A stretch of 64,000 nt of DNA from an uncultured Eubacteriales bacterium (GCA_902800625.1 CADCFG010000003.1:1-64000), one strand, 5' to 3'; positions 34,021 through 42,884 are shown, counted from the first letter of the stretch. The notes: generated by a model not told the origin, from the letters alone. Program-made: numbers and translations.

Positions 34021-34112
34021 CACGACACCCGGTTTCACCCGGCCGCACTTGCCGATTAAGCTGACGGCAGTATAACGCACAGTACTGACACATCTGATGG
34101 AGGTGTCCAATC

Positions 34113-35564
34113 GTGTCAACATCGACTGAAAAGAAGGGCCTCCGGCTCTTCAACCTGCCCTGGCAGATCTTCCTGATCATCACCGTCGTGGTGCTGGCGG
34201 CCACCTACCTGGGCGTGCTTCCCAAGGGCATGACCGGCTGCTTCGTGTTCATGATCGTGGTGGGCGACATCCTGGCCTGGATCGGCGACCACACGCCCAT
34301 CATCAAGAGCTACCTGGGCGGCGGCGCCATCGTGGTCATATTCGGCTCAGCGCTGCTGGTCTACTTCAACCTGATCCCCGCCGCCAGCGTCAACGAGGCC
34401 GGCGAGACGGTCTACAACATGACATTGCCATTCGGCCAGCTGGACCTGGTGGGCAATATCGGCACCTTCTTCAAGACCACCGGCGGCTTCCTGGACTGGT
34501 ACATCGCGGCGCTGATCACCGGCTCCATCCTGGGCATGAACCGCAAGCTGCTGGTGAAGGCCGCGGCCCGCTACTTCCCGGCCATCTTCGGCGGCCTGAT
34601 CCTGGCCTTCGCGCTGTGCTGCGGCGTGGCGGCCATCATGGGCTATCCGGTGATGAACGCGCTGCTGCTGATCGCGCTGCCCATCATGGGCGGCGGCATG
34701 GGCGCGGGCGCTTCCCCGCTGTCCAAGATCTTTGAAAGCTCCGGCTCCATGAGCGCGGCGGAGGCCCTGTCCGTGATGACCCCCGCGGTGGCCATCGGCA
34801 ACGCGGTCTCCATCGTGATCGCCGGCGTGCTGGTGAAGGTCATCAGCGGCAAGCTGAACGGCAGGGGCCAGCTGATGCAGGCCGGCAGCATCGACCCCAA
34901 GGAGCTGGAAATCAGCCCTGAAATGCAGGCCAAGCGCGACCACGTGACCCTGCCCAACCTGGGCATCGGCCTGCTGGTCTCCGGCGGCTTCTTCGCCTGG
35001 GGCTACATCATTCAGGGTGCCTGGAACGCCTTGGGCACCGGCATCACCATCCACGCCTACGCCTGGATGATCATCACCGTGGCCATCTGCAAGATCACCA
35101 ACATCGTTCCCGAGAACATCGAGGTGGCCTGCTTCCAGTGGTTCCAGTTCATCATGAAGAACCTGACCAACGTGCTGCTGCTGGGCATCGGCGTGTGCTA
35201 CCTGGAGATCGGCACGGTCATCAAGAGCTTCAGCCTCACCTACCTGCTGCTCTGCGCCGCCACCTGCGTGGGTGCCTTCGTCGGTGCGGCCATCGTGGGC
35301 AGGCTGGTGGGCTTCTATCCCTTCGAGGCGGGCGTCACCGCGGGTCTGTGCATGTCCAACATGGGCGGCACCGGCGACGTGGCCGTGCTGTCCGCCGCGG
35401 ACCGCATGGAGCTGATGCCCTTCGCGCAGATCTCCTCCAGACTGGGCGGCGCGATCATACTGCTGCTCGCCAGCCTGATGCTGTCGCTGCTGGCGCAGTA
35501 TCTGGTGGTGTCCAACCCGGAGGCGGTCGCCACGGCCCTGCAAACGGCCAAGGCGCTGCTGTAA
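34113..35564 (+). CDS. 2-hydroxycarboxylate transporter family carrier
   Basis: Secondary transporter of the 2HCT family (CitS, CitP, MleP, MaeN), 483 aa with about 11 membrane segments. The two inverted-repeat halves each contain the family reentrant-loop motif: GGGMGAGASPLSKIFE in the first and GGTGDVAVLSAADRM in the second. GTG start, GGAGG 9 nt upstream. Likely imports malate, citrate or a related hydroxy acid with Na+ or H+, or exchanges it. Last gene of the operon, closed by a strong terminator. Confidence 0.9.
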   Translation: MSTSTEKKGLRLFNLPWQIFLIITVVVLAATYLGVLPKGMTGCFVFMIVVGDILAWIGDHTPIIKSYLGGGAIVVIFGSALLVYFNLIPAASVNEAGETVYNMTLPFGQLDLVGNIGTFFKTTGGFLDWYIAALITGSILGMNRKLLVKAAARYFPAIFGGLILAFALCCGVAAIMGYPVMNALLLIALPIMGGGMGAGASPLSKIFESSGSMSAAEALSVMTPAVAIGNAVSIVIAGVLVKVISGKLNGRGQLMQAGSIDPKELEISPEMQAKRDHVTLPNLGIGLLVSGGFFAWGYIIQGAWNALGTGITIHAYAWMIITVAICKITNIVPENIEVACFQWFQFIMKNLTNVLLLGIGVCYLEIGTVIKSFSLTYLLLCAATCVGAFVGAAIVGRLVGFYPFEAGVTAGLCMSNMGGTGDVAVLSAADRMELMPFAQISSRLGGAIILLLASLMLSLLAQYLVVSNPEAVATALQTAKALL

Positions 35565-35571
35565 CCCCATC

Positions 35572-35606
35572 AAAAAGCGGTCGCCCGAAGGGGCGGCCGC
35601 TTTTTT
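35572..35606. terminator. Bidirectional intrinsic terminator
   Basis: AAAAAGCGG.CGCCC-GAAG-GGGCG.CCGCTTTTTT: a long stem with an A-run and a T-run, between the carrier and convergent chrA. Confidence 0.95.
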
Positions 35607-35627
35607 GCCGGATTCCAATCTGAAACG

Positions 35628-36191
35628 TCAGAACTGAAACGCGATCCCCACCACCGCGGAGAGGACGATGAATGCCACCGGGCTCCACTTGAGCTTGCGC
35701 TGGCCGATGAAGATCAGCGCGCCCAGGGCGATGGCCTTCCAGGTGAACAGGTCCATGAGGCTGCCGCTGGCTTGGAAGGCGGGGATGTTGACCAGGGCCA
35801 CCTTCGCCACGTTGATGCCCGCGGCGGTGATCATGGCGATGGAAGCGGGCCGGAGGCCGTAGAACGCCCCCTCCACCAGGCGGCTGTCCCGGAACTTGTT
35901 CAGGAACCGGGCGATGATCAGCGTGATGAGCACCGAGGGCAGCGCCAGGCCAAAGCTGGCGATCAGGCTTCCGGGCACGCCGGCGGTCTTGAAGCCTGCA
36001 TAGGTGGACATGTTGATGCCGATGGCGCCGGGCGTGGACTCCGACACTGCGATCATGTCCGCGATGTCCGCATGGGAGAACCAGCCGGTCTTGTCGGACA
36101 TCTCGTACAAAAAGGGCAGCGTCGCCAGCCCTCCCCCCACGGAGAACAGGCCCGTCTTGGCGAACTCATAAAACAGCCTCAGCAGGATCAC
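35628..36191 (-). CDS. chrA: Chromate transporter family protein, second half
   Basis: A 187-aa short-chain CHR protein with about six membrane segments. The family signature TGLFSVGGGLATLPFL is near residues 12-27 and ISESTPGAIGINM-like SESTPGAIGINMSTYAG near 50. GTG start overlapping the stop of the first half by 4 bp. Short CHR proteins work as pairs of opposite orientation, equivalent to one long ChrA. The real substrate in such gut organisms is uncertain; chromate export is known only for some relatives. Confidence 0.87.
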   Translation of the reverse strand: MILLRLFYEFAKTGLFSVGGGLATLPFLYEMSDKTGWFSHADIADMIAVSESTPGAIGINMSTYAGFKTAGVPGSLIASFGLALPSVLITLIIARFLNKFRDSRLVEGAFYGLRPASIAMITAAGINVAKVALVNIPAFQASGSLMDLFTWKAIALGALIFIGQRKLKWSPVAFIVLSAVVGIAFQF

Positions 36192-36766
36192 TTCGCCTCG
36201 CCCTCCTTTCCGGAGCGGGCGGCCCGCCTCATGGAGACGGCCAGTCCCGCCGCGCCGGACAGCAGCACCAGCGCCGCCGCGGGCAGCTTCACCGGCAAAA
36301 GCCCGCCGAAGGCGTTCAGGGCGAACACCAGCAGATACAGCACCAGCGTGAATGCGTCTACCACGCTGCCCTTCCACAGCCTGAGCACCGCCTGCACGAT
36401 CAGCACACACACGCACACCCGGATGCCTGCAAAGGCGTGCTGCACCACGGCCAGGTCGGCAAAGTTGGTCAGGAAGGCGGCGATGACCATGATGATGGCG
36501 ATGGGCGCGGTCAAAAACCCGGTGGTGGCCGCCAGCGCCCCGGCCACGCCCCTGCGCTTCTGGCCGATGAAGGTGGACACGTTCATCGCGATAATGCCGG
36601 GCGTGCACTGGCCGATGGAGAAGTAGTCCCGCAATTCGTCCAGCGTCGTCCAATGGCGCTTGTCCGCCAGCTCCCGCTCCAGGATCGGCAGCATGGCGTA
36701 TCCGCCGCCGAAGGTCACGCAGCCGATCTTCACGAACGTCCAGTAGAGATCAAGCAGCTGGTTCAT
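36188..36766 (-). CDS. chrA: Chromate transporter family protein, first half
   Basis: A 192-aa short-chain CHR protein. KIGCVTFGGGYAMLPIL near residue 13 and IGQCTPGIIAMNVSTFIG near 50 are the paired family motifs. GGGGAGG precedes the ATG. It overlaps its partner by 4 bp, so both halves are made in equal amounts. A TACAAT box about 30 nt upstream may be its -10. Confidence 0.88.
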   Translation of the reverse strand: MNQLLDLYWTFVKIGCVTFGGGYAMLPILERELADKRHWTTLDELRDYFSIGQCTPGIIAMNVSTFIGQKRRGVAGALAATTGFLTAPIAIIMVIAAFLTNFADLAVVQHAFAGIRVCVCVLIVQAVLRLWKGSVVDAFTLVLYLLVFALNAFGGLLPVKLPAAALVLLSGAAGLAVSMRRAARSGKEGEAK

Positions 36767-36868
36767 CCCTTTTCCTCCCCGGTCAATCGTATTTGCCTGT
36801 CATATTGTACCAAAAAAAACCGGCCCGCACAAGCGCCGGGCGATGATCCCGCTTCTTCAAAACTTCAC

Positions 36869-36896
36869 TTGAATAATTCCCCGCCTGTGGTATAAT
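36869..36896 (+). promoter_or_regulatory. Promoter for proS
   Basis: TTGAAT and TATAAT with a 16-bp spacer. The transcript begins near 36903, about 70 nt before the start. Confidence 0.7.
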
Positions 36897-36919
36897 ATTT
36901 TCATATGATGAGGGTGAAT

Positions 36920-36946
36920 GCCCCGCCCCGCACGGGCGGGGTTTTG
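36920..36946 (+). other. Terminator-like hairpin in the proS leader
   Basis: GCCCCGCCC-GCAC-GGGCGGGG followed by TTTTG sits between promoter and SD. It may attenuate transcription, but the leader is too short for a T-box. Confidence 0.5.
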
Positions 36947-36971
36947 CTTTGTACAACAGGGAGGCACGATT

Positions 36972-38699
36972 ATGAAGGTCAAGAATCTCGTTTCCAAGCG
37001 CTTCAAGGAGACCCCGGCGGACTGCGTCATCGCGTCCCAGGCGCTGATGATGCGCGGCGGCTACATCAAGCCCGTGGGCAACGGCATCTTCACGCTGTTC
37101 CCCATCACCAAGCGCATCACTTCCAAGATCGAAAACATCATCCGCGAGGAGATGAACCGCATCGACGGCCAGGAGGTGCTGTTCCCGGTGACCATGCCGG
37201 CGGACCTGTGGCGCAAGTCCGGCCGCTATGACAGCATCGGCAGCGAGCTGCTGCGGTTCAAGGACCGCTCCGGCGCGGACATGGTGCTGGGCATGACCCA
37301 CGAGGAGGCCTCCGTCCACCTGATGACCGACGTGGCCGACAGCTACACCCAGTATCCCTTCATGATCTACCAGATCCAGACCAAGTTCCGCGACGAGCCC
37401 CGCTGCCGCGGCGGCCTGATCCGCGTGCGCGAATTCACCATGAAGGACGCCTACTCCTTCCACACCTCCCAGGAGGACCTGGAAAAGTACTACGCCCGGG
37501 CCTACGAGGCCTACAACCGCGTCTACGCCCGCTGCGGCGTGCCAGAGGTGGTGGCCGTTGCGTCGGATTCCGGCATGATGGGCGGCAAGGTGAGCCACGA
37601 ATACATGCTGCTGACCGACGTGGGCGAGGACACCATCGTGCTGTGCCGCGACTGCGACTACCGCGCCAACATGGAGGCCGCCCCCTGCCTGCTGGTGAAC
37701 GAGCCCGGCCAGATCGCGGAGCTTGAAAAGGTGGCCACTCCGAACTGCAAGACCATCGAGGACCTGTGCGCATTCCTGAAGATCAAGCCGCAGCAGACCT
37801 GCAAGGCCGTGATGTACCAGCGCAACGCGGACGATTCCTTCGTGATCGTGTTCATCCGCGGCGACCTGGACGTGAACGAGACCAAGCTGCGCAACTTCTT
37901 AAAGAGCGAAGTGCACCCCGCCGTCGTCACCGAGGATTCCGGCATCCACGCCGGCTTCACCGGCCCCATGGGCCTGCCCGAGGGCGTGACCGTGGTCTAC
38001 GACAATTCCCTCAAGGGCATCGAGTGGTTCGCCACCGGCGCCTGCGAGGAGGACATGCACTACGTGGGCTTCAACATCGCCCGGGACATCGGCGACGTGG
38101 CATACGTGGACGTGGCCAAGGCCTTCGACGGCGGCATCTGCCCCGTGTGCGGCAAGCCCCACATCTACCTGAGCCGCGGCATCGAGGTGGGCAACATCTT
38201 CCAGCTGGGCACCAAGTACACCGAGTCCATGGGCATGACCTATGTGGACCAGGACGGCAGCCTGAAGAACCCCATCATGGGCTGCTACGGCATCGGCGTG
38301 GGACGCCTGGCCGCCAGCGTGTGCGAGGCGCACCGGGACGACTACGGCCCCATCTGGCCCATGAGCATCGCCCCCTGGCACGTTGAGATCTGCTCCCTGC
38401 GCGCCGACCAGCCCGAGGTGGCCGAGGCCAGCCAGAAGCTGTACGACGACCTGACCGCGCGGGGCATCGAGGTGCTGTGGGACGACCGCGCCGTCTCCGC
38501 CGGCGTGATGTTCTCCGACGCGGACCTGTTTGGCGTGCCGCTGCGCGTGGTCATCAGCCCCAAGGGCCTGAAGAACGGCACCATCGAGATCGCCGCCCGC
38601 GACAAGAGCATGAAGGAGATCGTGCCCCAGGCCGAGGCCGAGGACTTCGTGGTGAAGTACGTGCAGGACGCGCTGGAAAAGCTGGAGTGCCGGCTGTAG
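36972..38699 (+). CDS. proS: Prolyl-tRNA synthetase
   Basis: Class II synthetase, 575 aa, bacterial type with the editing (INS) insertion between motifs 2 and 3. Motif 1 region FPVTMPADLWRKSGR, motif 2 FRDEPRCRGGLIRVREFTMKDAYSFH, insertion about 225-385 (CRDCDYRANMEAAPC to GFNIARDIGD), motif 3 GCYGIGVGRLAA. GGAGG lies 7 nt before ATG. Ala-editing by the insertion is expected; a free deacylase is encoded at 10.8 kb. Confidence 0.97.
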   Translation: MKVKNLVSKRFKETPADCVIASQALMMRGGYIKPVGNGIFTLFPITKRITSKIENIIREEMNRIDGQEVLFPVTMPADLWRKSGRYDSIGSELLRFKDRSGADMVLGMTHEEASVHLMTDVADSYTQYPFMIYQIQTKFRDEPRCRGGLIRVREFTMKDAYSFHTSQEDLEKYYARAYEAYNRVYARCGVPEVVAVASDSGMMGGKVSHEYMLLTDVGEDTIVLCRDCDYRANMEAAPCLLVNEPGQIAELEKVATPNCKTIEDLCAFLKIKPQQTCKAVMYQRNADDSFVIVFIRGDLDVNETKLRNFLKSEVHPAVVTEDSGIHAGFTGPMGLPEGVTVVYDNSLKGIEWFATGACEEDMHYVGFNIARDIGDVAYVDVAKAFDGGICPVCGKPHIYLSRGIEVGNIFQLGTKYTESMGMTYVDQDGSLKNPIMGCYGIGVGRLAASVCEAHRDDYGPIWPMSIAPWHVEICSLRADQPEVAEASQKLYDDLTARGIEVLWDDRAVSAGVMFSDADLFGVPLRVVISPKGLKNGTIEIAARDKSMKEIVPQAEAEDFVVKYVQDALEKLECRL

Positions 38700-38703
38700 G
38701 ACT

Positions 38704-38756
38704 CTAGAGTTCCCCTTTGGGGAAGGTGGCCCGCGAAGCGGGTCGGATGAGGTCCC
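38704..38756. repeat. CTTCCCC/GTCGGATGAGG intergenic repeat
   Basis: TTCCCCTTTGGGGAAGGTGG, then GCCCGCGAAGCGGGTCGGATGAGGTCC: two small hairpins in a fixed order. A related, disrupted copy lies at 50546-50700 in the other orientation. It directly follows proS. Confidence 0.7.
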
Positions 38757-38769
38757 CATACACAGCGAT

Positions 38770-38823
38770 TCGCGCCCCTGTTGCGATAGGAAGCAAGCAT
38801 TCCAATCGCAACAGGGGCGCGGT
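38770..38823. other. Long perfect hairpin downstream of proS
   Basis: CGCGCCCCTGTTGCGAT and ATCGCAACAGGGGCGCG are complementary over about 17 bp with a loop of about 18 nt; GGTTTATT follows. Probably a terminator or palindromic repeat. Confidence 0.65.
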
Positions 38824-38831
38824 TTATTCAG

Positions 38832-38894
38832 TGTGTCATGGGGACGGTTCTCTTGACACATTTTTGTGTGTCATGGAACGGTTCTATTGACACA
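38832..38894. repeat. Two tandem GAACCGTCCCC-core palindromes
   Basis: Two units of 29 and 28 bp, each TGTGTCA ... TGACACA around GGGACGGTTCT or GAACGGTTCTA, separated by TTTTTG-type runs. Same family as 19760-19788. They precede the sigma factor gene by about 90 bp. Confidence 0.8.
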
Positions 38895-38987
38895 TTTTTG
38901 TTCTTTCTTCTCAATGTATCGCGGTCGTTTCCGCGTATGTAACGTTTTTCCCTTTCGCGCGTCCAATATGTGGAAGGAGGTGATGGC

Positions 38988-39494
38988 TTGAAGGATTTTG
39001 AGGAGATGTTCACGCGCTACTTTGCGCGGGTCTATCGCTTCGCCCTGCGGCTGACGGGCAGCGAAATCGCCGCCGAGGAGCTGACCCAGCAAACCTTCTT
39101 CAAGGCGCTGAAAGCCATCGACAGCTTCGAAGGACGCAGCGACCCGATCACCTGGCTGTGCAGCATCTGCAAGCGGGAATTCCTGAGCGGTAAGCGTCGC
39201 CGGGAGGACGCCTTCTCTCCCGACACATGGGTGTTTCAGGGCGGCGCGTCGCCCGGCGTCGATTCCGACTACGCCCAAAAGGAAGAAACCCTTCGGCTGC
39301 ATCGGCATCTGCACGCTCTGGGCGAGCCCTATCGGGAGGTGTTCATGCTGCGGATATTCGGGGAATTGAAATTTGATCAAATCGCAGCGCTGTTCGGCAA
39401 ATCCGTCAGCTGGGCGCGAGTGACCTTCTACCGGGCGAAGGCGGAGCTGCAGGAACGCATAGAAAAGGAGGACGATGAAAATGGCGGAATATAA
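38988..39494 (+). CDS. ECF-type RNA polymerase sigma factor
   Basis: Sigma-70 family extracytoplasmic function factor, 168 aa. Region 2 is FARVYRFALRLTGSEIAAEELTQQTFFKALKAIDSF; region 4 is YREVFMLRIFGELKFDQIAALFGKSVSWARVTFYRAKAEL. The start is TTG at 38988 because AAGGAGGTGA, a perfect anti-SD match, lies 4-7 nt upstream; GTG at 38970 would be buried before that SD. It overlaps the anti-sigma gene by 20 bp. Confidence 0.9.
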   Translation: MKDFEEMFTRYFARVYRFALRLTGSEIAAEELTQQTFFKALKAIDSFEGRSDPITWLCSICKREFLSGKRRREDAFSPDTWVFQGGASPGVDSDYAQKEETLRLHRHLHALGEPYREVFMLRIFGELKFDQIAALFGKSVSWARVTFYRAKAELQERIEKEDDENGGI

Positions 39495-40266
39495 CATCAA
39501 CTGTGAAATTGCGCGCGATCTGATGCCGCTGGTAATCGACGATATCGCCAGCCCATCGACTAGAGGCGCGGTTAAAGCGCACCTGGCGGGCTGCGAAAGC
39601 TGCCGCAAGGCCATGGAGACGATGCGCCGGGAGAGCGCCTCACGCGACGGTGACGGCGAAGACGCGGACACCACATTTCTCCAGTTCTCCCGCAAGCTGG
39701 CAAAGCGCATCCAGCGCCAGCACAGCATCGCCTGGATTTGCGGTGTGCTGGCCGTGCTGGCGCTGATTCGCGGCGGCTGGCGGCTGGTGCGCTATCAGTG
39801 CTACGAGCACCAGGTACCGATGAAATTCACCGAGGCGGATACCCACAACGCGGCTCTGGTTCAGGATCAATTCGGCAACGTGCTGATCCGCTTTACGGTG
39901 GAAGATGAAAAGCGCCCCTGCATCGGTTGGAGCGGCTATGGCAACCCGACGGGCGCCACGGGAACCTGTTTCAGTTACGCCCCCATGCAGCCCGCCTGGC
40001 CCCAGTGGTTCGGCACCGCCGGCATGACCGGCGAAGTGACCACGAACACCGAAATGCGCATCGTCGACGGCCAACTGGTCTACTTGGAATACGATCCGCA
40101 CTATGAACTGGACGAGACCGGCCACCGGGTCGAAACCTGGCTGCCCACCCATACCGTCCAGGTGGCGGAGCTGTGGCTGGGCTCCTGTGACAGTGACGAC
40201 GCCCTGCTGCTCTGGAAGGCGGGCGACCCGGTGGATTTCCCCGTGGTGAAAAGCAGCGGCGCTTGA
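39475..40266 (+). CDS. Membrane anti-sigma factor with zinc-finger domain
   Basis: A 263-aa partner of the ECF sigma factor. The N-terminal anti-sigma zinc finger has CEIARDLMPLVIDDIAS and HLAGCESC (His-x3-Cys-x2-Cys). A single membrane helix lies near residues 83-100 (SIAWICGVLAVLALIRGG), then an extracellular sensor domain of about 160 residues with no recognised fold. AAGGAGG is close to the ATG, and a second ATG two codons later is possible. The sensed signal is unknown. Confidence 0.88.
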   Translation: MKMAEYNINCEIARDLMPLVIDDIASPSTRGAVKAHLAGCESCRKAMETMRRESASRDGDGEDADTTFLQFSRKLAKRIQRQHSIAWICGVLAVLALIRGGWRLVRYQCYEHQVPMKFTEADTHNAALVQDQFGNVLIRFTVEDEKRPCIGWSGYGNPTGATGTCFSYAPMQPAWPQWFGTAGMTGEVTTNTEMRIVDGQLVYLEYDPHYELDETGHRVETWLPTHTVQVAELWLGSCDSDDALLLWKAGDPVDFPVVKSSGA

Positions 40267-40339
40267 GCGCGAACGCCCGTCCGGCGATATAAAACCCCAA
40301 ATCTGGCCTGTGTGTTTCCAAACCTTAACACTCAGGCCT

Positions 40340-40367
40340 TTTCAAACCCACTTATTTATCGTATAAT
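40340..40367 (+). promoter_or_regulatory. Promoter for pta
   Basis: TTTCAA and TATAAT with a 16-bp spacer, about 55 nt before the start codon. Confidence 0.65.
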
Positions 40368-40424
40368 AGTAGGGATGGAATATATATCCCGTCTTGAGGC
40401 GGGACGATAAATGGAGGAATTACC

Positions 40425-41414
40425 ATGGCAATCATCGATAAGATCAAGGCAAAGGCAAAGGCGGACCTCAAGCACATCGTGCTGCCCGAGGGCGAGGAAG
40501 TGCGCAACGTGCAGGCGGCGGTGATGATCCGCGACCAGGGCCTGGCGAAGCTGACCCTGCTGGGCGACCCGGCGAAGGTGAAGGAAGTGGCCGACGGCGC
40601 GGACCTGACGGACATCGAGATCATCGATCCCGCCAACAGCGACAAGTGCGCCCTGTACGCCGCCACGCTGTACGACCTGCGCAAGGCCAAGGGCATGACC
40701 GAGGAAGAGGCCGCCGCGAAGGTGGCCGACCCGATGTATTACGGCATCATGATGGTGAAGCTGGGCGACGCCGACGGCCTGGTGTCCGGCGCGATCCACT
40801 CCACCGGCGACATGCTGCGCCCCGCGCTGCAGGTCATCAAGTCCAAGCCCGGCATGAAGACCGTGTCTTCCTGCTTCCTGATGGAGCTGCCGGACAAGAG
40901 CTTCGGCGACGACGGCGTGATGATCTTCTCCGACTGCGGCGTCATCCCCGATCCCGATGCCGAGCAGCTGGCGAACATCGCCCTGGGCGCGGCGGACTCC
41001 GCCCGCAGCCTGGCCGGCATGGAGCCCCGCGTGGCCATGCTGAGCTTCTCCACCAAGGGCAGCGCCAAGCATGACGACGTGACCAAGGTGCAGGAAGCCA
41101 CCCGCATCGCCCATGAGATGGCTCCGGAGCTGCAGCTGGACGGTGAGCTGCAGCTGGATGCCGCGCTGGTTGAGAAGGTCGGCCAGCTGAAGGCGCCCGG
41201 CAGCAAGGTGGCCGGCCACGCCAACGTGCTGGTGTTCCCGGACCTGGGCGCCGGCAACATCGGCTACAAGCTGGTGCAGCGCCTGGCCCACGCCGAGGCC
41301 TATGGCCCCATCCTCCAGGGCATCGCCAAGCCCTGCAACGACCTGAGCCGCGGCTGCTCCGCCGAGGACATCGTGGCCACCGTCGCCATCACCGCGTGCC
41401 AGGCGCAGGCCTGA
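40425..41414 (+). CDS. pta: Phosphate acetyltransferase
   Basis: Converts acetyl-CoA and phosphate to acetyl phosphate, 329 aa, the short form without DRTGG domain. Conserved GLVSGAIHSTGDMLRPALQ, MLSFSTKGSAKHDDVTKVQEA, VFPDLGAGNIGYKLVQRLA and GPILQGIAKPCNDLSRGCS are present. GGAGG precedes the ATG. With ackA 220 bp downstream it forms the acetate/ATP pathway. Confidence 0.96.
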   Translation: MAIIDKIKAKAKADLKHIVLPEGEEVRNVQAAVMIRDQGLAKLTLLGDPAKVKEVADGADLTDIEIIDPANSDKCALYAATLYDLRKAKGMTEEEAAAKVADPMYYGIMMVKLGDADGLVSGAIHSTGDMLRPALQVIKSKPGMKTVSSCFLMELPDKSFGDDGVMIFSDCGVIPDPDAEQLANIALGAADSARSLAGMEPRVAMLSFSTKGSAKHDDVTKVQEATRIAHEMAPELQLDGELQLDAALVEKVGQLKAPGSKVAGHANVLVFPDLGAGNIGYKLVQRLAHAEAYGPILQGIAKPCNDLSRGCSAEDIVATVAITACQAQA

Positions 41415-41421
41415 CGCCCTG

Positions 41422-41602
41422 CATGGCGGGGGACCTGCTTCCCCCGCCATTGCCACCCCTTTGAACAGGTTTTGCTTGAGCCCAAAGGGCTCCGGCCGCA
41501 AAACCTGCAAGGTATGAATTTGGCAAAGCCAAATTACATTCGGCTGCGACATACACGCCGCCGCAGCCGATTTTAAGTCGGGGCGCTGACGCCCCCGACA
41601 CC
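41422..41602 (+). other. Cluster of five stem-loops between pta and ackA
   Basis: In order: GGCGGGGGA/TCCCCCGCC (41422-41445), CAGGTTTTGC/GCAAAACCTG (about 41466-41510), AATTTGGC-AAA-GCCAAATT (41517-41535), CGGCTGCG/CGCAGCCG-type (41541-41570), GTCGGGGCG/CGCCCCCGAC (41577-41600). There is no open frame with homology. It could be tandem partial terminators, an RNA processing region or a composite of repeats. Confidence 0.6.
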
Positions 41603-41633
41603 CCCGTCAAATATGTATACAGGAGTGTTGAAT

Positions 41634-42884
41634 ATGAAAATCTTGGTTATCAACGCCGGTTCCTCGTCCCTGAAGTTCCAGCTGATCGACATGGACAACG
41701 AGTCCGTGATCGCCAAGGGCCTGGTGGAGCGCATCGGCACCGTGGACCCCACCACCGACCTGACCTACGAGTGGGACGGCCAGAAGATCAAGCAGAAGCA
41801 GCTGAAGAAGTGCGCCACCCACGCCCAGGCCATGGAGATCGTGCTGGACGTGCTGGTGGGCAAGGATCGCACCGCCAGCGAATACGACGCCAATGACGGC
41901 AAGGCGCACCTGACCGGCACCGCCGTGATCGCCGACCTGAAGGAGATCGGCGCTGTGGGCCACCGCGTGCTGCACGGCGGCGAGAAGTTCACCGCCTCCT
42001 GCCTGATCGACGACGCCTGCATCGAGGCCATCGAGGAGAACATCCCCCTGGGCCCCCTGCACAACCCCGCCAACCTGATGGGCATCCGCGCCTGCCAGGA
42101 GGTGCTGCCGGACGTGCCCCAGGTGGCCGTGTTCGACACCGCCTTCCACCAGACCATGCCCCCCAAGGCGTTCCGCTACGCCATTCCCAATGAGTATTAC
42201 ACCGACCTGCACATCCGCAAGTACGGCTTCCACGGCACTTCCCACCGCTATATCGCCGCGCGGGCCCAGGAGCTGCTGAACCTGCCCAAGGGCAACAGGA
42301 TCATCATCTGCCACCTGGGCAACGGCTCCAGCCTGTCCGCCTGCGTGGACGGCAAGTGCGTGGACACCACCATGGGCATCACGCCTCTGGACGGCCTGGT
42401 GATGGGTACCCGCTGCGGCACCCTGGACCCCGCCGTGGTGGAGTTCATCTGCAACCGCAAGAACATGACCCCCACCGAAGTGTTGAACATGATGAACAAG
42501 AAGAGCGGCCTGCTGGGCCTGGCCGGCGATTCCGACATGCGCAATGTCACCGCCCGCTATGAGGCCGGCGAGCCCAACGCCATCCTGGCCATCGAGATGT
42601 GGGGCTATGTGCTGCGCAAGTACATCGGCTCCTTCGCCGCGGCCATGGGCGGCGTGGACGCCATCATCTTCACCGCCGGCATCGGCGAGAACGACGCCGC
42701 CGGCCGCGCCCGCGCGCTGGAGGGCCTGGAGTTCCTGGGCATCAAGCTGGACCCCGAGCGCAACAAGGTGCGCGGCGAAGAGGCGAAGATCTCCGCCGAC
42801 GACAGCAAGGTGCAGGTCTGGGTCATCCCCACCAACGAGGAGCTGGCCATCGCCCGCGACACGCTGGAGCTGGCAAGCAAGTAA
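41634..42884 (+). CDS. ackA: Acetate kinase
   Basis: Makes ATP from acetyl phosphate, 416 aa. N-terminus MKILVINAGSSSLKFQLID, catalytic blocks FDTAFHQTMP, YGFHGTSHRYI, CHLGNGSSL, GTRCGTLDP and FTAGIGEN are intact. AGGAG lies 8 nt before ATG. The gap of 220 bp to pta is filled by stem-loops. The TAA stop touches heptad element D. Confidence 0.97.
   Translation: MKILVINAGSSSLKFQLIDMDNESVIAKGLVERIGTVDPTTDLTYEWDGQKIKQKQLKKCATHAQAMEIVLDVLVGKDRTASEYDANDGKAHLTGTAVIADLKEIGAVGHRVLHGGEKFTASCLIDDACIEAIEENIPLGPLHNPANLMGIRACQEVLPDVPQVAVFDTAFHQTMPPKAFRYAIPNEYYTDLHIRKYGFHGTSHRYIAARAQELLNLPKGNRIIICHLGNGSSLSACVDGKCVDTTMGITPLDGLVMGTRCGTLDPAVVEFICNRKNMTPTEVLNMMNKKSGLLGLAGDSDMRNVTARYEAGEPNAILAIEMWGYVLRKYIGSFAAAMGGVDAIIFTAGIGENDAAGRARALEGLEFLGIKLDPERNKVRGEEAKISADDSKVQVWVIPTNEELAIARDTLELASK

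Noticed and set aside
35628..36766. A frameshifted single chrA gene
   Set aside because: Two short CHR proteins with their own starts and a GTGA overlap are a normal arrangement; each half carries the complete family motif.
36903..36971. A proline T-box before proS
   Set aside because: The leader is only about 70 nt and lacks the T-box sequence; a single hairpin with TTTT is all that is present.
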